64,000 bases of DNA from CAZCBX01 sp964497185 (GTDB lineage Bacteria; Bdellovibrionota_G; JALEGL01; JAGRMV01): assembly GCA_964497185.1 (NCBI GenBank), contig CAZCBX010000007.1, positions 1-64,000 of the forward strand, read 5' to 3'. Positions 44,208-53,248 of the stretch are shown here, one piece after another (positions within the stretch are counted from its first letter, which is position 1; each line of letters starts with the position of its first letter). The notes below the pieces were generated by a model that saw only the letters and a list, made by a program, of their open reading frames with translations, was not told where the DNA came from and searched no databases. Both the position numbers and the translations under genes were made by a program.

Positions 44208-46358
44208 ATGAGTGAGAACACGTCCTACGCATTGGCGATCACCGGCCCCAAAGGGGGCGTCGGCAAAACCACCTTTGCACTTAATTTGGCCCAGGCCTGC
44301 GCGCGTCAAAGTCGTGGCAAGGTATTGATCATTGATTTTGATCTGCAAGATTGCGGTGATGTCGCTCTGCTGTTGGGCTTAAGCAATGTGCCTTCCATTT
44401 ATGATTATGGTCCCAACCTTCATAAGATGAGCGAAAAAGAAGTGATTGCCAGCTTAAAATCCACCAAAGAGGGATTGTATGTCCTACCGGCTGTGCGAAA
44501 AATCAAGCACATTGCCAACTTGCAGCAAGCGCATGTATCCGAAATGCTCCAAATTCTTCGCAAGCATTTTCAGTACATATTCATCGACTGCGGTCACGCC
44601 ATCTACCCACTGCATGTAAACGTATTGGAAGTGTCTTCTCTGGTGTTGTTTTGCCTGACACCCGAGCTGGTGCCCATTCATCGCAGCGGCGCATCGATTC
44701 AAACTTTTGAGGAATTGGCTTTTCCATCCCAGATGGTGCAGCTGGTGCTCAATCAGTATGATCCCAAAGGCGCCATCCCGGCCAAAGTCATTGAGCAAAA
44801 ACTAAAGCGATCGGTGCTGGGGACATTGGCCGCCCAGCCCAAAGAACACGCGCACGCTGTCCAACAAGCTAGGCCCTTAACGTTGGTGGATCCCCGCGCG
44901 CCCTATGCTCAAAACATCGAAGCCATCCTGCGTAGCTTGGTGACCAGCGACATGCTCAAACCCATCGACGCGCGCAAACTGGCCGATTCGGCCGGCCTGC
45001 ATCAAGTGCATCACTTGCAACAGGGCACCACTCAGCCCATGCCCAAGGGCATTCAACAAGTGGCCAACAAAGAAATTGAACGCATGGATGCCATTCGGGT
45101 AAAAATTCACCAAGAACTCATCAACCGAATGGATTTCAAGCAGCTCTCTGCCGAAGAACTGATGAAACAAGATGAAGCTTCGCTGGATCGACTGCGTCAA
45201 AAAACCCATGAAATGATTTTATCCATTGTCAGCAACATGCCGGAAATCAAACAACGTCAAGAGCGACAAACCCTGGTGACGGAGGTACTCAACGAAGCCA
45301 TTGGCTTGGGCCCTTTGGAGTATATGCTATCGGACCCATCCATTTCTGAAATCATGGTCAATCGCTGTGATCAGATTTACATTGAACAAAACGGCAAATT
45401 AACCCTGTCTTCCGCACGCTTTTCAAGCGACAAACAGTTGATGGGCGTCATTGAGCGCATTGTCGCGCCCATTGGCCGACAAATTAATGAAAAAACACCC
45501 ATGGTCGACGCACGCCTGCGCGATGGGTCAAGGGTTCATGCCATTATTCCGCCCTTGGCTTTGGATGGCCCGATTCTGACCATCCGAAAATTCAGCACCG
45601 ACTTATTGGGCCCCAAAGAGTTGATCAAATTTGGCGCCATGACTCCTGAAATGGGCGACTTTCTTCGAGCCTGCGTACAAGCACATTTAAACATTGTCAT
45701 CTCTGGTGGCACAGGCACGGGTAAAACGACGCTGCTCAATTGCTTGGCCAGCTTTATTCCCAACCAAGAACGCATCATCACGGTGGAAGATTCTGCCGAA
45801 TTGCAGCTACCCCAAGAACACATTGGCCGATTGGAATCCAGACCCGCCAACTTAAAAGGCGAAGGCGCCATCCCCATTCGCGAGCTGATTCGCAATACCT
45901 TGCGCATGCGGCCGGACCGCATCATTGTGGGCGAGTGCCGAGGTGCTGAGGCGCTCGACATGCTGCAAGCCATGAATACAGGCCACGACGGATCCATGAC
46001 CACGCTTCATTCCAATTCGCCGCGCGATTGCATCAGCCGGTTGGAAACGCTGGTGATGTTTGCCGGCATGGACTTGCCATCCAAGGCCATTCGGGATCAA
46101 ATTGCCAGTGCCGTCACGCTCATTGTCCAGCTTTCACGCTTGGGCGATGGCTCACGAAAAATCACTTCGATCACCGAAGTCACCGGCATGGAAGGCGGCG
46201 AAATCATGCTGCAAGAAATTTTTACTTTTAAAGAGCAAGGCATGGACGCCTCCAGAAAAGTCAAAGGACAATTCATGGCCACCGGTTTGGTGCCCACGTT
46301 TGCCAAAAAATTTAAACAAAAAGGCATCAAACTACCCAAGGGGCTGCTCGATGGCTAA
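44208..46358 (+). CDS. CpaE-CpaF fusion: ParA-like ATPase joined to pilus assembly ATPase
   Basis: A single 716-residue frame. Residues 1-250 are a ParA/MinD-type ATPase (deviant Walker A PKGGVGKTT at 14-22; VLIIDFDLQDCGD) corresponding to CpaE/TadZ without the usual N-terminal receiver-like domain. After a helical linker, residues about 295-716 are CpaF/TadA: LGPLEYMLSDPSISEIMVN, Walker A SGGTGTGKTT (about 499-508), ITVEDSAELQL, GECRGAEALDML and the His box MTTLHSNS. In most tad loci these are separate genes. There is no sign of a frameshift or stop between the halves. Overlaps tadB by 8 bases. Confidence 0.9.
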   Translation: MSENTSYALAITGPKGGVGKTTFALNLAQACARQSRGKVLIIDFDLQDCGDVALLLGLSNVPSIYDYGPNLHKMSEKEVIASLKSTKEGLYVLPAVRKIKHIANLQQAHVSEMLQILRKHFQYIFIDCGHAIYPLHVNVLEVSSLVLFCLTPELVPIHRSGASIQTFEELAFPSQMVQLVLNQYDPKGAIPAKVIEQKLKRSVLGTLAAQPKEHAHAVQQARPLTLVDPRAPYAQNIEAILRSLVTSDMLKPIDARKLADSAGLHQVHHLQQGTTQPMPKGIQQVANKEIERMDAIRVKIHQELINRMDFKQLSAEELMKQDEASLDRLRQKTHEMILSIVSNMPEIKQRQERQTLVTEVLNEAIGLGPLEYMLSDPSISEIMVNRCDQIYIEQNGKLTLSSARFSSDKQLMGVIERIVAPIGRQINEKTPMVDARLRDGSRVHAIIPPLALDGPILTIRKFSTDLLGPKELIKFGAMTPEMGDFLRACVQAHLNIVISGGTGTGKTTLLNCLASFIPNQERIITVEDSAELQLPQEHIGRLESRPANLKGEGAIPIRELIRNTLRMRPDRIIVGECRGAEALDMLQAMNTGHDGSMTTLHSNSPRDCISRLETLVMFAGMDLPSKAIRDQIASAVTLIVQLSRLGDGSRKITSITEVTGMEGGEIMLQEIFTFKEQGMDASRKVKGQFMATGLVPTFAKKFKQKGIKLPKGLLDG

Positions 46359-47226
46359 CACCATCATCATGGTGCTCATGATGATGATTATTTTTGTCAT
46401 CATCGCATCGTTTGCTTACGTTCTGTATCCCATTGTTGAAAGCAAACTGCGGGGCAATGTCTTCCATTACGTCGAACACTGCCAAGACCTGGCCCATAAA
46501 ATGTTTCAAGAAATTCCAAAAAAAAGAATGATTCAAATCATCGCTGCATGCACGCTGATCATGGGCGGCTTTGGCTTTTGGCTAACCCGCGGCCAGGGTT
46601 GGGTGCAGTGGCTTTTTACGCTCTCCTTTGCTCTGCTGGGTTTTTACTCTTTTAAAATCTACATGAACACCATGTGGCAAAAACGCATTGAAACCTTTGA
46701 TGAACAGCTGGTCGATGCCCTTACGCTGTTGTCCAACGCCTTAAATTCCAATCTGAACTTATCGCAGGGCATTGGCTTGATTACCAAAGAAATGGCTGCC
46801 CCCATTGCGCAAGAATTTGGTACCGTGATGAGCCAAGAAAAGCTGGGTCTGACCTTAGACGAAGCGTTGCAAAATTTGATGGAAAAAATCCCAAGCGATG
46901 ACCTCACCATTGCCATCAATTCCATTTTAATTCTTCGCGAAACAGGCGGCGATTTAAGTGAAACGTTTCAAACCATTTCCAAAACCATTTTGGAACGCCG
47001 AAAAATTCAGGGAAAAATTTCCTCTATGACTGCCCAGGGCAAAGTTCAAGGTATGATTTTGATTGCCCTGCCCTTCTTTTTGTTGGCCGCCATGTACTAC
47101 ATGAACCCAACCTACGTTTTGCCTTTGATCAAAACCGAACTAGGCTGGATTTTTCTCTTCATCATGCTGGTGCTTCAAGCCATCGGCGGTTTATGGATGC
47201 GCAAAATCATCAAAATCGACGTATAA
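46351..47226 (+). CDS. tadB: Tad pilus inner-membrane platform protein TadB
   Basis: 291 residues from the ATG at 46351, with AAGGGG spaced 8 bases upstream; the frame is open further but only as an overlap of the ATPase gene. Membrane helices near 5-28, 68-105 and 230-288 flank a T2SSF domain (LSNALNSNLNLSQGIGLI; LRETGGDLSETFQTIS). It pairs with TadC. Confidence 0.88.
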   Translation: MANTIIMVLMMMIIFVIIASFAYVLYPIVESKLRGNVFHYVEHCQDLAHKMFQEIPKKRMIQIIAACTLIMGGFGFWLTRGQGWVQWLFTLSFALLGFYSFKIYMNTMWQKRIETFDEQLVDALTLLSNALNSNLNLSQGIGLITKEMAAPIAQEFGTVMSQEKLGLTLDEALQNLMEKIPSDDLTIAINSILILRETGGDLSETFQTISKTILERRKIQGKISSMTAQGKVQGMILIALPFFLLAAMYYMNPTYVLPLIKTELGWIFLFIMLVLQAIGGLWMRKIIKIDV

Positions 47227-47271
47227 CGTTTCCGTCCCGAAAAACCCAAAAACCACATCCCACCATCACCA

Positions 47272-47312
47272 CCCTCCGTCCCCAAAGGGACAGTCCCTTT
47301 GGGGACGGAGGG
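47272..47312. repeat. Perfect 20-bp palindrome, REP-like
   Basis: CCCTCCGTCCCCAAAGGGAC, one A, then the exact complement. It follows tadB and could act as a transcription barrier, though no T run follows. The GGGAC/GTCCC sequence style resembles REP elements mobilised by RAYT transposases; no such gene is in the window. Confidence 0.7.
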
Positions 47313-47362
47313 GGTCAAATGTAGGCTGGGCGTGAGTTTTTATTTTATCAAGCCCTGGCTTG

Positions 47363-47379
47363 CGTCCCCTTGGGGACGG
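47363..47379. repeat. Partial copy of the REP-like palindrome
   Basis: CGTCCCCTTGGGGACGGAAGG repeats the inner part of the 47272 palindrome in shortened form. The AT-rich stretch from here to 47500 holds no gene. Confidence 0.5.
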
Positions 47380-47524
47380 AAGGTTAGAACAAAGGACGGC
47401 AAAACATACTTTTTAAGCTTTTATAAATATATGCTTTGCGTTATAAAATTTTTATTTTATTTATAAGTATATGTAATTATTTGTTTTTTTATAATTTTAA
47501 CAGTTGTGTTTATTCTTTTTCTTG

Positions 47525-47533
47525 TGGTAGAAT
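47525..47533 (+). promoter_or_regulatory. Extended -10 promoter of a small exported protein gene
   Basis: TGGTAGAAT (TGn plus TAGAAT) ends 6 bases before the ATG, with TTGTGT at 47504-47509 as a possible -35. The message would be leaderless. An unusually AT-rich stretch (47400-47520) lies upstream. Confidence 0.4.
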
Positions 47534-47539
47534 CAAACC

Positions 47540-47809
47540 ATGAGAGCACATGCATGGTCCCTATTTTTTGTTTTCTGTCTTGCTATCAGCCCAACACTGT
47601 GGGCCAACACCGAGCAAGCCAAACAAAGCCTTTCTCAGAGCACCACCAACCCTTTTTGCACAGCCGGACACAACGGTCCCAATCCTTATGAAAAAAGTGC
47701 GACCGATCGGCCAGAAGCGGCCCGATCCATTTGCGAAGGCAAAGATGTCATTGACTGTTATCGAGAGATGTGGAAAAGAGGCGGTCCTTCCTCCAGATCC
47801 AATCCCTAA
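47540..47809 (+). CDS. Small exported protein of unknown function
   Basis: 89 residues with a signal peptide (MRAHAWSLFFVFCLAISPTL, cut near WAN) and a mature part of about 65 residues with three Cys (NPFCTAG, SICEG, IDCYREMW). No family recognised. It has its own promoter and stands between the Tad island and lon. Confidence 0.55.
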   Translation: MRAHAWSLFFVFCLAISPTLWANTEQAKQSLSQSTTNPFCTAGHNGPNPYEKSATDRPEAARSICEGKDVIDCYREMWKRGGPSSRSNP

Positions 47810-47855
47810 GTCCATGACTTATGCAACATCTATTTTTCTTCTTTGAGTAAAAAAG

Positions 47856-48272
47856 CTAATCCCTGTACGAAGAACGGTGCGAAGAAAAATCTGTGATTTC
47901 AGTTTCTCCCCGCTCGTGCATGTCAAAAAAAACATCCAATTGTTCAACGTCCTTGGCGTCGATTTCAGCAAAAAACAGCCCCAGTCCATCGTCCAACCCC
48001 GTCATTTTTTCCTCTGGGCTACAGGTTTTCGTCCATTGCACTTTGGCATGCGTTTCAAATACCCAGTCTAATACCGGAAGCACAAAACGAATTTTGTGGA
48101 TCGATCCCACTTCAAAAACACGTGAAGACTCCACGTACAAACCCTCACGCGACAAATTGATTAAGAAACCATAGTGGTAGTCTGACTCGTCATCAATGAC
48201 AAAGTCGATCAAGCCTGGCGTTTCATAGCGCTTGTGTTTGCGTGACTGCTTTTTATCACTTGTTTCGTTCAT
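47856..48272 (-). CDS. PilZ domain protein
   Basis: 138 residues made of one PilZ domain with RKHKR (RxxxR) and NLSREG (NxSxxG), so c-di-GMP binding is expected. It follows lon by 13 bp on the same strand and is probably co-transcribed. Target unknown. Confidence 0.8.
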   Translation of the reverse strand: MNETSDKKQSRKHKRYETPGLIDFVIDDESDYHYGFLINLSREGLYVESSRVFEVGSIHKIRFVLPVLDWVFETHAKVQWTKTCSPEEKMTGLDDGLGLFFAEIDAKDVEQLDVFFDMHERGETEITDFSSHRSSYRD

Positions 48273-48285
48273 GCAAGCTTAAAAA

Positions 48286-50748
48286 CTAAGCGGTTGCCTC
48301 AGGGCTTCGCTGCCCACGAGCACTGTCTTTTTTTGTACCTTTGGCCTTACTGGAAGAAGACCCACCTTTTTTCGGCGCCTTTTTGGGCGAGTCAATGTTA
48401 AAGATGGCATGTTCCAATACCTGATCCACATCATGAACCGGAACAATTTCCACACCGTCCAAATAGTGCTTTGAAATTTCATACAGGTCTTTTTGATTGT
48501 TTTCAGGAATCAACACTTTGGTGATTTTATTGCGTTTGGCTGCCAAGATTTTCTCTTTTAAGCCACCAATGGCCAGAACACGACCACGCAGTGTAATTTC
48601 ACCGGTCATGGCCACGTCACGACTGACGGGTTTGCCCGTGAGTGCAGAAATCAATGATGTCGCCATGGTCACACCCGCCGATGGGCCATCTTTGGGAATG
48701 GCGCCCGCTGGCACGTGAATGTGAATGTCATAGTCCTGAAACTTTTTGTCATCAATGCCCAGCCGTTTGCTGTTGGTTCGTGCGTAAGACAATGCAGCAC
48801 GGGCAGACTCTTTCATCACGTCGCCAAGCTGACCTGTCAAGGTAAGCGTGCCTTTGCCTTTCATTAAAGTGGTTTCGATGTACAACACCTCACCACCTGC
48901 AGAAGTCCATGCAAGACCCGTCGTCACACCCACTTCGTTTTTCTCCCGTTCGCCTTCGGACACGTAAATCGGCGGCCCCAAGTATTCGACGAGATTTTTG
49001 GGAGTGATTTTAATTTTCTTTTTCTCGCCTTCAGCCACGCGTCGAGCCACTTTGCGGAAAAGTGCGGCAATGCGGCGCTCTAGGTTCCGCAGGCCTGATT
49101 CACGGGTGTACTGATCCACCACTTGCTTGATGACGTCTTCTGAAATTTCGACATTTTTATCACTGATGCCGTTGGCTTCCATTTGCTTGTCAATCAAGTA
49201 GAGTTTGGAAATTTCTACTTTCTCTTCCATCGTATAACCAGGAATATGAATGATTTCCATCCGATCGCGCAGCGCAGCCGGAATGGTGTCAATCAAGTTG
49301 GCCGTGGCAATAAACATGACATTGCTCAAGTCAAAAGGCAGATTGAGGTAATGATCCCGAAAACTGTTGTTTTGCTCGGGGTCTAAAACTTCCAATAGGG
49401 CCGAGGATGGATCACCGCGGAAATCGGAGCCCAGTTTATCCACCTCATCAAAAATAAAAACAGGATTTTTGGTGCCCGCTTGTTTGATGCCTTGAATGAT
49501 TCGACCGGGCATCGCTCCCACATAGGTGCGTCGGTGGCCACGAATTTCTGCTTCATCGCGCATACCCCCTACTGACACGCGAACAAATTCACGTCCCATG
49601 GCTTTGGCAATCGATTTACCCAAACTGGTTTTACCCACCCCTGGAGGGCCCGCCAAGCAGAGAATGGGACCTTTTAATTTTTGTTTGAGTTTGGTGACCG
49701 CCAAAAACTCTAAAATTCGGTCTTTGACTTTGGTCAATTCGAAGTGATCGGCATCCAATACCTTTTTGGCTTCTTTGATGTCGATGTTGTCATCCGACAT
49801 TTTGTTCCATGGCAATTCAATTAGCCATTCAAGATAGGTTCGAACAATGGAAGCTTCGGCTGCATCAGGATGCATGTTTTCCAAACGTTTTAGCTGTTTA
49901 AACGCTTCGTCTTCGGCTTCATCCGACATTTCAGCCGCTTCAATTTTTTCACGAAAATCTCGGATTTCCTCGCCCTTGGGGTCGCCGTCGCCCAGCTCTG
50001 ACTTGATGGCACGGAGCTGCTCGCGCAAGTAATACTCCCGCTGGATTCGGCTCATCTCACCTCTGGCCTGGGTTTGAATTTTTTCCTGCACAGAAAGAAT
50101 ATCCAACTCTTTGTGCAACAAATCCAAAACCGCTTTCAAACGATCTTTGGGATGGGTCATTTCCAAAATGGGTTGGGCTTCATCAATCTTCAACACAAGA
50201 TACGATGCCACCAAATCGGCCAATCGACCGGGGTCACGAACATCATCCAAAACAATTAAAATTTCAGGAGACAAAATTTTGCCATGGGAAACAATTTTTT
50301 CCAACACATCGCGCACGCTGCGCATCATGGCCTCAAGCTCTACGCGCTGGGCTTCGATGTCGGGACTGGGAATTTCCTGCACTTTGGCCCAAAAATTGGG
50401 TTGGGTTTGGGTAAACTCTTTAATTTTGGCACGGCGCACACCTTGCACCAAAATTTTGATGCGGCCATCGGGCACAGGCAATTTGTGCATGCGCATGATC
50501 ACACCCACACAGCCCACTTCATGCATGCCATCAGGGTCCACCACATCGGCGGTGCCATCTTTTTGAGCGGATAAGAAAATCAGCCGGTCTTTTTCAAGGG
50601 CCTCATTGACCGCTTGAATGGATGAGTCTCGCCCCACAAACAGTGGTAAAATCACAGAAGGGAACAGAACCACATCTTTGACGGGCAAAACCGGTATCTG
50701 ATCGGGGATGACAATTTGCTCTAGCTCTTGGTTGCTAACAGTGCTCAT
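48286..50748 (-). CDS. lon: ATP-dependent protease Lon
   Basis: 820 residues, normal for bacterial LonA. The N-terminal substrate domain (IPVLPVKDVVLFPSVILPLF), an AAA+ module with Walker A GPPGVGKTS (about 367), and a protease domain with the catalytic Ser in PKDGPSAG (about 689) and Lys in GGLKEKILAAKRN are all present. A GAAGGAA ribosome binding site precedes the ATG. The C terminus has an extra Lys/Ser/Ala-rich tail of about 30 residues. Confidence 0.97.
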   Translation of the reverse strand: MSTVSNQELEQIVIPDQIPVLPVKDVVLFPSVILPLFVGRDSSIQAVNEALEKDRLIFLSAQKDGTADVVDPDGMHEVGCVGVIMRMHKLPVPDGRIKILVQGVRRAKIKEFTQTQPNFWAKVQEIPSPDIEAQRVELEAMMRSVRDVLEKIVSHGKILSPEILIVLDDVRDPGRLADLVASYLVLKIDEAQPILEMTHPKDRLKAVLDLLHKELDILSVQEKIQTQARGEMSRIQREYYLREQLRAIKSELGDGDPKGEEIRDFREKIEAAEMSDEAEDEAFKQLKRLENMHPDAAEASIVRTYLEWLIELPWNKMSDDNIDIKEAKKVLDADHFELTKVKDRILEFLAVTKLKQKLKGPILCLAGPPGVGKTSLGKSIAKAMGREFVRVSVGGMRDEAEIRGHRRTYVGAMPGRIIQGIKQAGTKNPVFIFDEVDKLGSDFRGDPSSALLEVLDPEQNNSFRDHYLNLPFDLSNVMFIATANLIDTIPAALRDRMEIIHIPGYTMEEKVEISKLYLIDKQMEANGISDKNVEISEDVIKQVVDQYTRESGLRNLERRIAALFRKVARRVAEGEKKKIKITPKNLVEYLGPPIYVSEGEREKNEVGVTTGLAWTSAGGEVLYIETTLMKGKGTLTLTGQLGDVMKESARAALSYARTNSKRLGIDDKKFQDYDIHIHVPAGAIPKDGPSAGVTMATSLISALTGKPVSRDVAMTGEITLRGRVLAIGGLKEKILAAKRNKITKVLIPENNQKDLYEISKHYLDGVEIVPVHDVDQVLEHAIFNIDSPKKAPKKGGSSSSKAKGTKKDSARGQRSPEATA

Positions 50749-50786
50749 AATTTATTCCTTCTGTTTTTTTTGAATGGGTTGCCCCG

Positions 50787-51851
50787 TTATAACTGTTTTT
50801 CAATGACTTCAATGATTTGTTCAGGGGGGACCGCACCTGACATCAACACACCATTGATAAAGTAAGCAGGTGTACCGGAGAGTCCCAAGCTACGGGCATC
50901 GGCCATGTCTTGTTCTACCGCGGCCAAATGACGTTTTTCATCGTAACAGGCTTTGAAGTCTTCCACTTTTAAACCCAAATCTTTGGCAAACGCGACAAAG
51001 TCTTCATCGGTTTTTTTGCCTTGATTGTTGAATACTTTGTCATGGTAGGCCCAAAATTCATTTTGATCGTTGGCACAACGTGCAGCCAGTGCAGCCGCCT
51101 TGGCACGTGGATGAATCTGCTCCAAGGGCATGTCACGAAAACGGTATTCAATTTTGTCGCCGTACTTGTCCATCACTTCTTTGATGTTGTCGCTGCCGCG
51201 TTTGCAGAACGGACAGTGATAGTCTGAAAACTCCACAATGGTCACCTTGGCATTTTCTTTGCCTTTGGCGGGCAAGGTGCCTTTGGCCACGTCAAAGCGA
51301 ACAGCTTCGGGAAGCACAATGGACACATTGTATTTGGCAAAAAGCTCATCCAAGTAGGCTTGTTGACGCTCGGCTTGTTGCTGCGCCACCAATGAGCCGC
51401 GAATTTGTTCTTTGACCTGATCATTGAGTTCAGGCGCTTCTCGGCCCGCTTGCTCGTAACGTTTGGCTGCGTCTTGGTAAAAGGATTTGACTTGCTCGTC
51501 GCTGACATCTTTGGTTTTGGCGTCAATTTCTTTTTTTAGCAGCTCTTCTTCAGACACGCCGGTGGCTTCTGCTTCTTTTTTAAGCAATCGGTCAAAGGCA
51601 AACTGGGCCACGGCTGCTTGCTTGGCATCGATGTACTGCTGCTGGGCTTTGGCAAATTCGCCTTTGAGCGCTGCGGGCATGTTGGCCATGAATTCTTTTT
51701 CTGAAATTTTTTCATCGCCCATCACAAGCACAACGTCTGAATCGGAAGGGCCAAGTGTGATGGTGCTATTGGATTGAGATGCCTCTTTTTTGGCGGAACA
51801 CGCCACCATTACAGTTAAAAGACAAATGGAACCCAAACGGAATATAGACAT
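50787..51851 (-). CDS. DsbA-type thioredoxin lipoprotein with SurA-like N-terminal part
   Basis: 354 residues. Lipobox VMVAC at residues 14-18 makes it a lipoprotein. Residues about 40-175 are helical with SurA-like repeats (QQYIDAKQAAVAQFAFDRLL). The C-terminal DsbA-like domain has the redox motif CPFC (about 213) in SDYHCPFCKRG and the cis-Pro loop SGTPAYFING. It probably forms or isomerises disulfides in the periplasm. TAAGGAG precedes the ATG. It lies 38 bp upstream of lon on the same strand. Confidence 0.82.
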   Translation of the reverse strand: MSIFRLGSICLLTVMVACSAKKEASQSNSTITLGPSDSDVVLVMGDEKISEKEFMANMPAALKGEFAKAQQQYIDAKQAAVAQFAFDRLLKKEAEATGVSEEELLKKEIDAKTKDVSDEQVKSFYQDAAKRYEQAGREAPELNDQVKEQIRGSLVAQQQAERQQAYLDELFAKYNVSIVLPEAVRFDVAKGTLPAKGKENAKVTIVEFSDYHCPFCKRGSDNIKEVMDKYGDKIEYRFRDMPLEQIHPRAKAAALAARCANDQNEFWAYHDKVFNNQGKKTDEDFVAFAKDLGLKVEDFKACYDEKRHLAAVEQDMADARSLGLSGTPAYFINGVLMSGAVPPEQIIEVIEKQL

Positions 51852-51864
51852 GATTTCTCCTTAC

Positions 51865-51917
51865 AATGATACATCTGATTGAAAATCAGTTTTTGCCACT
51901 GCCATCAGTGTATCATT
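51865..51917. promoter_or_regulatory. Divergent regulatory region, DsbA-like gene / tyrS
   Basis: AATGATACA (51865-51873) and TGTATCATT (51909-51917) are an exact inverted pair; each carries a TATCAT -10 facing its own gene. Between them CTGATT-GAA-AATCAG (51875-51889) forms an operator-like dyad. Confidence 0.35.
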
Positions 51918-51991
51918 CTCTATGAATCTTGCATGAAACAGAGCCATTTTTTCTCTGAATTTTACAAAAATATGTTAATACCCTTTGTACA

Positions 51992-53245
51992 ATGCCCGGA
52001 TCAGAAACACAATTTATCGAGCCAAAAAAACAGCTTGCCCTTTTGGCGCGCGGCGTAGCCGAGATTTTGCCTGAAGGTGGGCTATTGGAAAAACTTACGC
52101 AGTCCTACAAAACCCAAACCCCGTTGATTGTCAAAGCAGGGTTTGACCCCACAGCGCCCGATCTTCACCTGGGCCATACGGTGCTTATTCAGAAAATGAA
52201 ACAGTTTCAGCAGCTTGGGCATAAAGTTGTTTTTCTCATTGGCGATTTCACAGGCATGATTGGTGACCCTACGGGCAAAACTTCCATCCGCAAAGCGCTC
52301 ACAAGACAAGAGGTGGAAGAAAACGCCAAAACCTATCAAGCACAGATTTTTAAAATTCTAGACCCTGAAAAAACCCAAATTGCCTACAACAGCCGCTGGA
52401 TGAACGAAATGACCGCCGCACAGCTCATCGAGCTCTCCACCCATTACACGGTGGCCCGCATGTTGGAACGCGATGACTTTCAAAAACGATATGCATCCCA
52501 AAGCCCCATATCCATACGAGAGTTTATGTACCCATTGGTGCAGGGCTACGATTCTGTGGCGCTGAAAGCCGATGTCGAGCTGGGCGGCAACGATCAAAAA
52601 TTCAATCTGCTGGTGGGTCGAGAACTGCAAAAAGCTTACGGCCAAAGCGCCCAAGCCATATTAACGGTTCCTTTGCTGGAGGGCACTGACGGGGTGCAAA
52701 AAATGTCTAAATCATTGGACAACTATATTGGCATTGATGAAGACCCCAAGGACATTTTTGGCAAAATCATGAGCATCAGCGATGATCTAATGTTGCGCTA
52801 TTACGAACTGCTATCCGATATTTCACCCGAAGACTTAAAAACCCTGACCACACAGTTAGACAACGGCACCCAACATCCCCGAGACGCCAAAATGGCCTTG
52901 GGCAAAGAAATGGTGACCCGCTACTATGACCAAGCCACAGGCCAGGCCCAAGCCCAAGATTTTATCACTCAGTTTTCCAATAAAACAGCGCCCGACGACC
53001 GCACCATGGTTGCGCCCCCCGAGCCGCAAGAAACATGGGTGGACTATCTTGCCCGCTGCTTTGCATACTTGGATAAATCCAAAGGGGAATTTCGCCGCTT
53101 GCTCAAACAAAAAGCCATTCGCACCTATCAAAACCAAGCGTTAGAAGGTGAAGTCATCATAGAAGATCCGCAAGCCACTGCGCATGCCCCACATGGCACA
53201 TGGATTAAAATTGGCAAGCGCACCTGGGCACAGGTGGACGCGTAA
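51992..53245 (+). CDS. tyrS: Tyrosyl-tRNA synthetase
   Basis: 417 residues. Class I synthetase with the HIGH-type motif HLGH (about 58), KMSKS (about 237) and a C-terminal S4-like RNA-binding domain. The internal layout (PTAPDLHLGHTVL; GGNDQKFNLLVGR) fits the TyrRS type of many proteobacteria (TyrZ-like). ung follows 3 bases later. Confidence 0.96.
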   Translation: MPGSETQFIEPKKQLALLARGVAEILPEGGLLEKLTQSYKTQTPLIVKAGFDPTAPDLHLGHTVLIQKMKQFQQLGHKVVFLIGDFTGMIGDPTGKTSIRKALTRQEVEENAKTYQAQIFKILDPEKTQIAYNSRWMNEMTAAQLIELSTHYTVARMLERDDFQKRYASQSPISIREFMYPLVQGYDSVALKADVELGGNDQKFNLLVGRELQKAYGQSAQAILTVPLLEGTDGVQKMSKSLDNYIGIDEDPKDIFGKIMSISDDLMLRYYELLSDISPEDLKTLTTQLDNGTQHPRDAKMALGKEMVTRYYDQATGQAQAQDFITQFSNKTAPDDRTMVAPPEPQETWVDYLARCFAYLDKSKGEFRRLLKQKAIRTYQNQALEGEVIIEDPQATAHAPHGTWIKIGKRTWAQVDA

Positions 53246-53248
53246 ATC

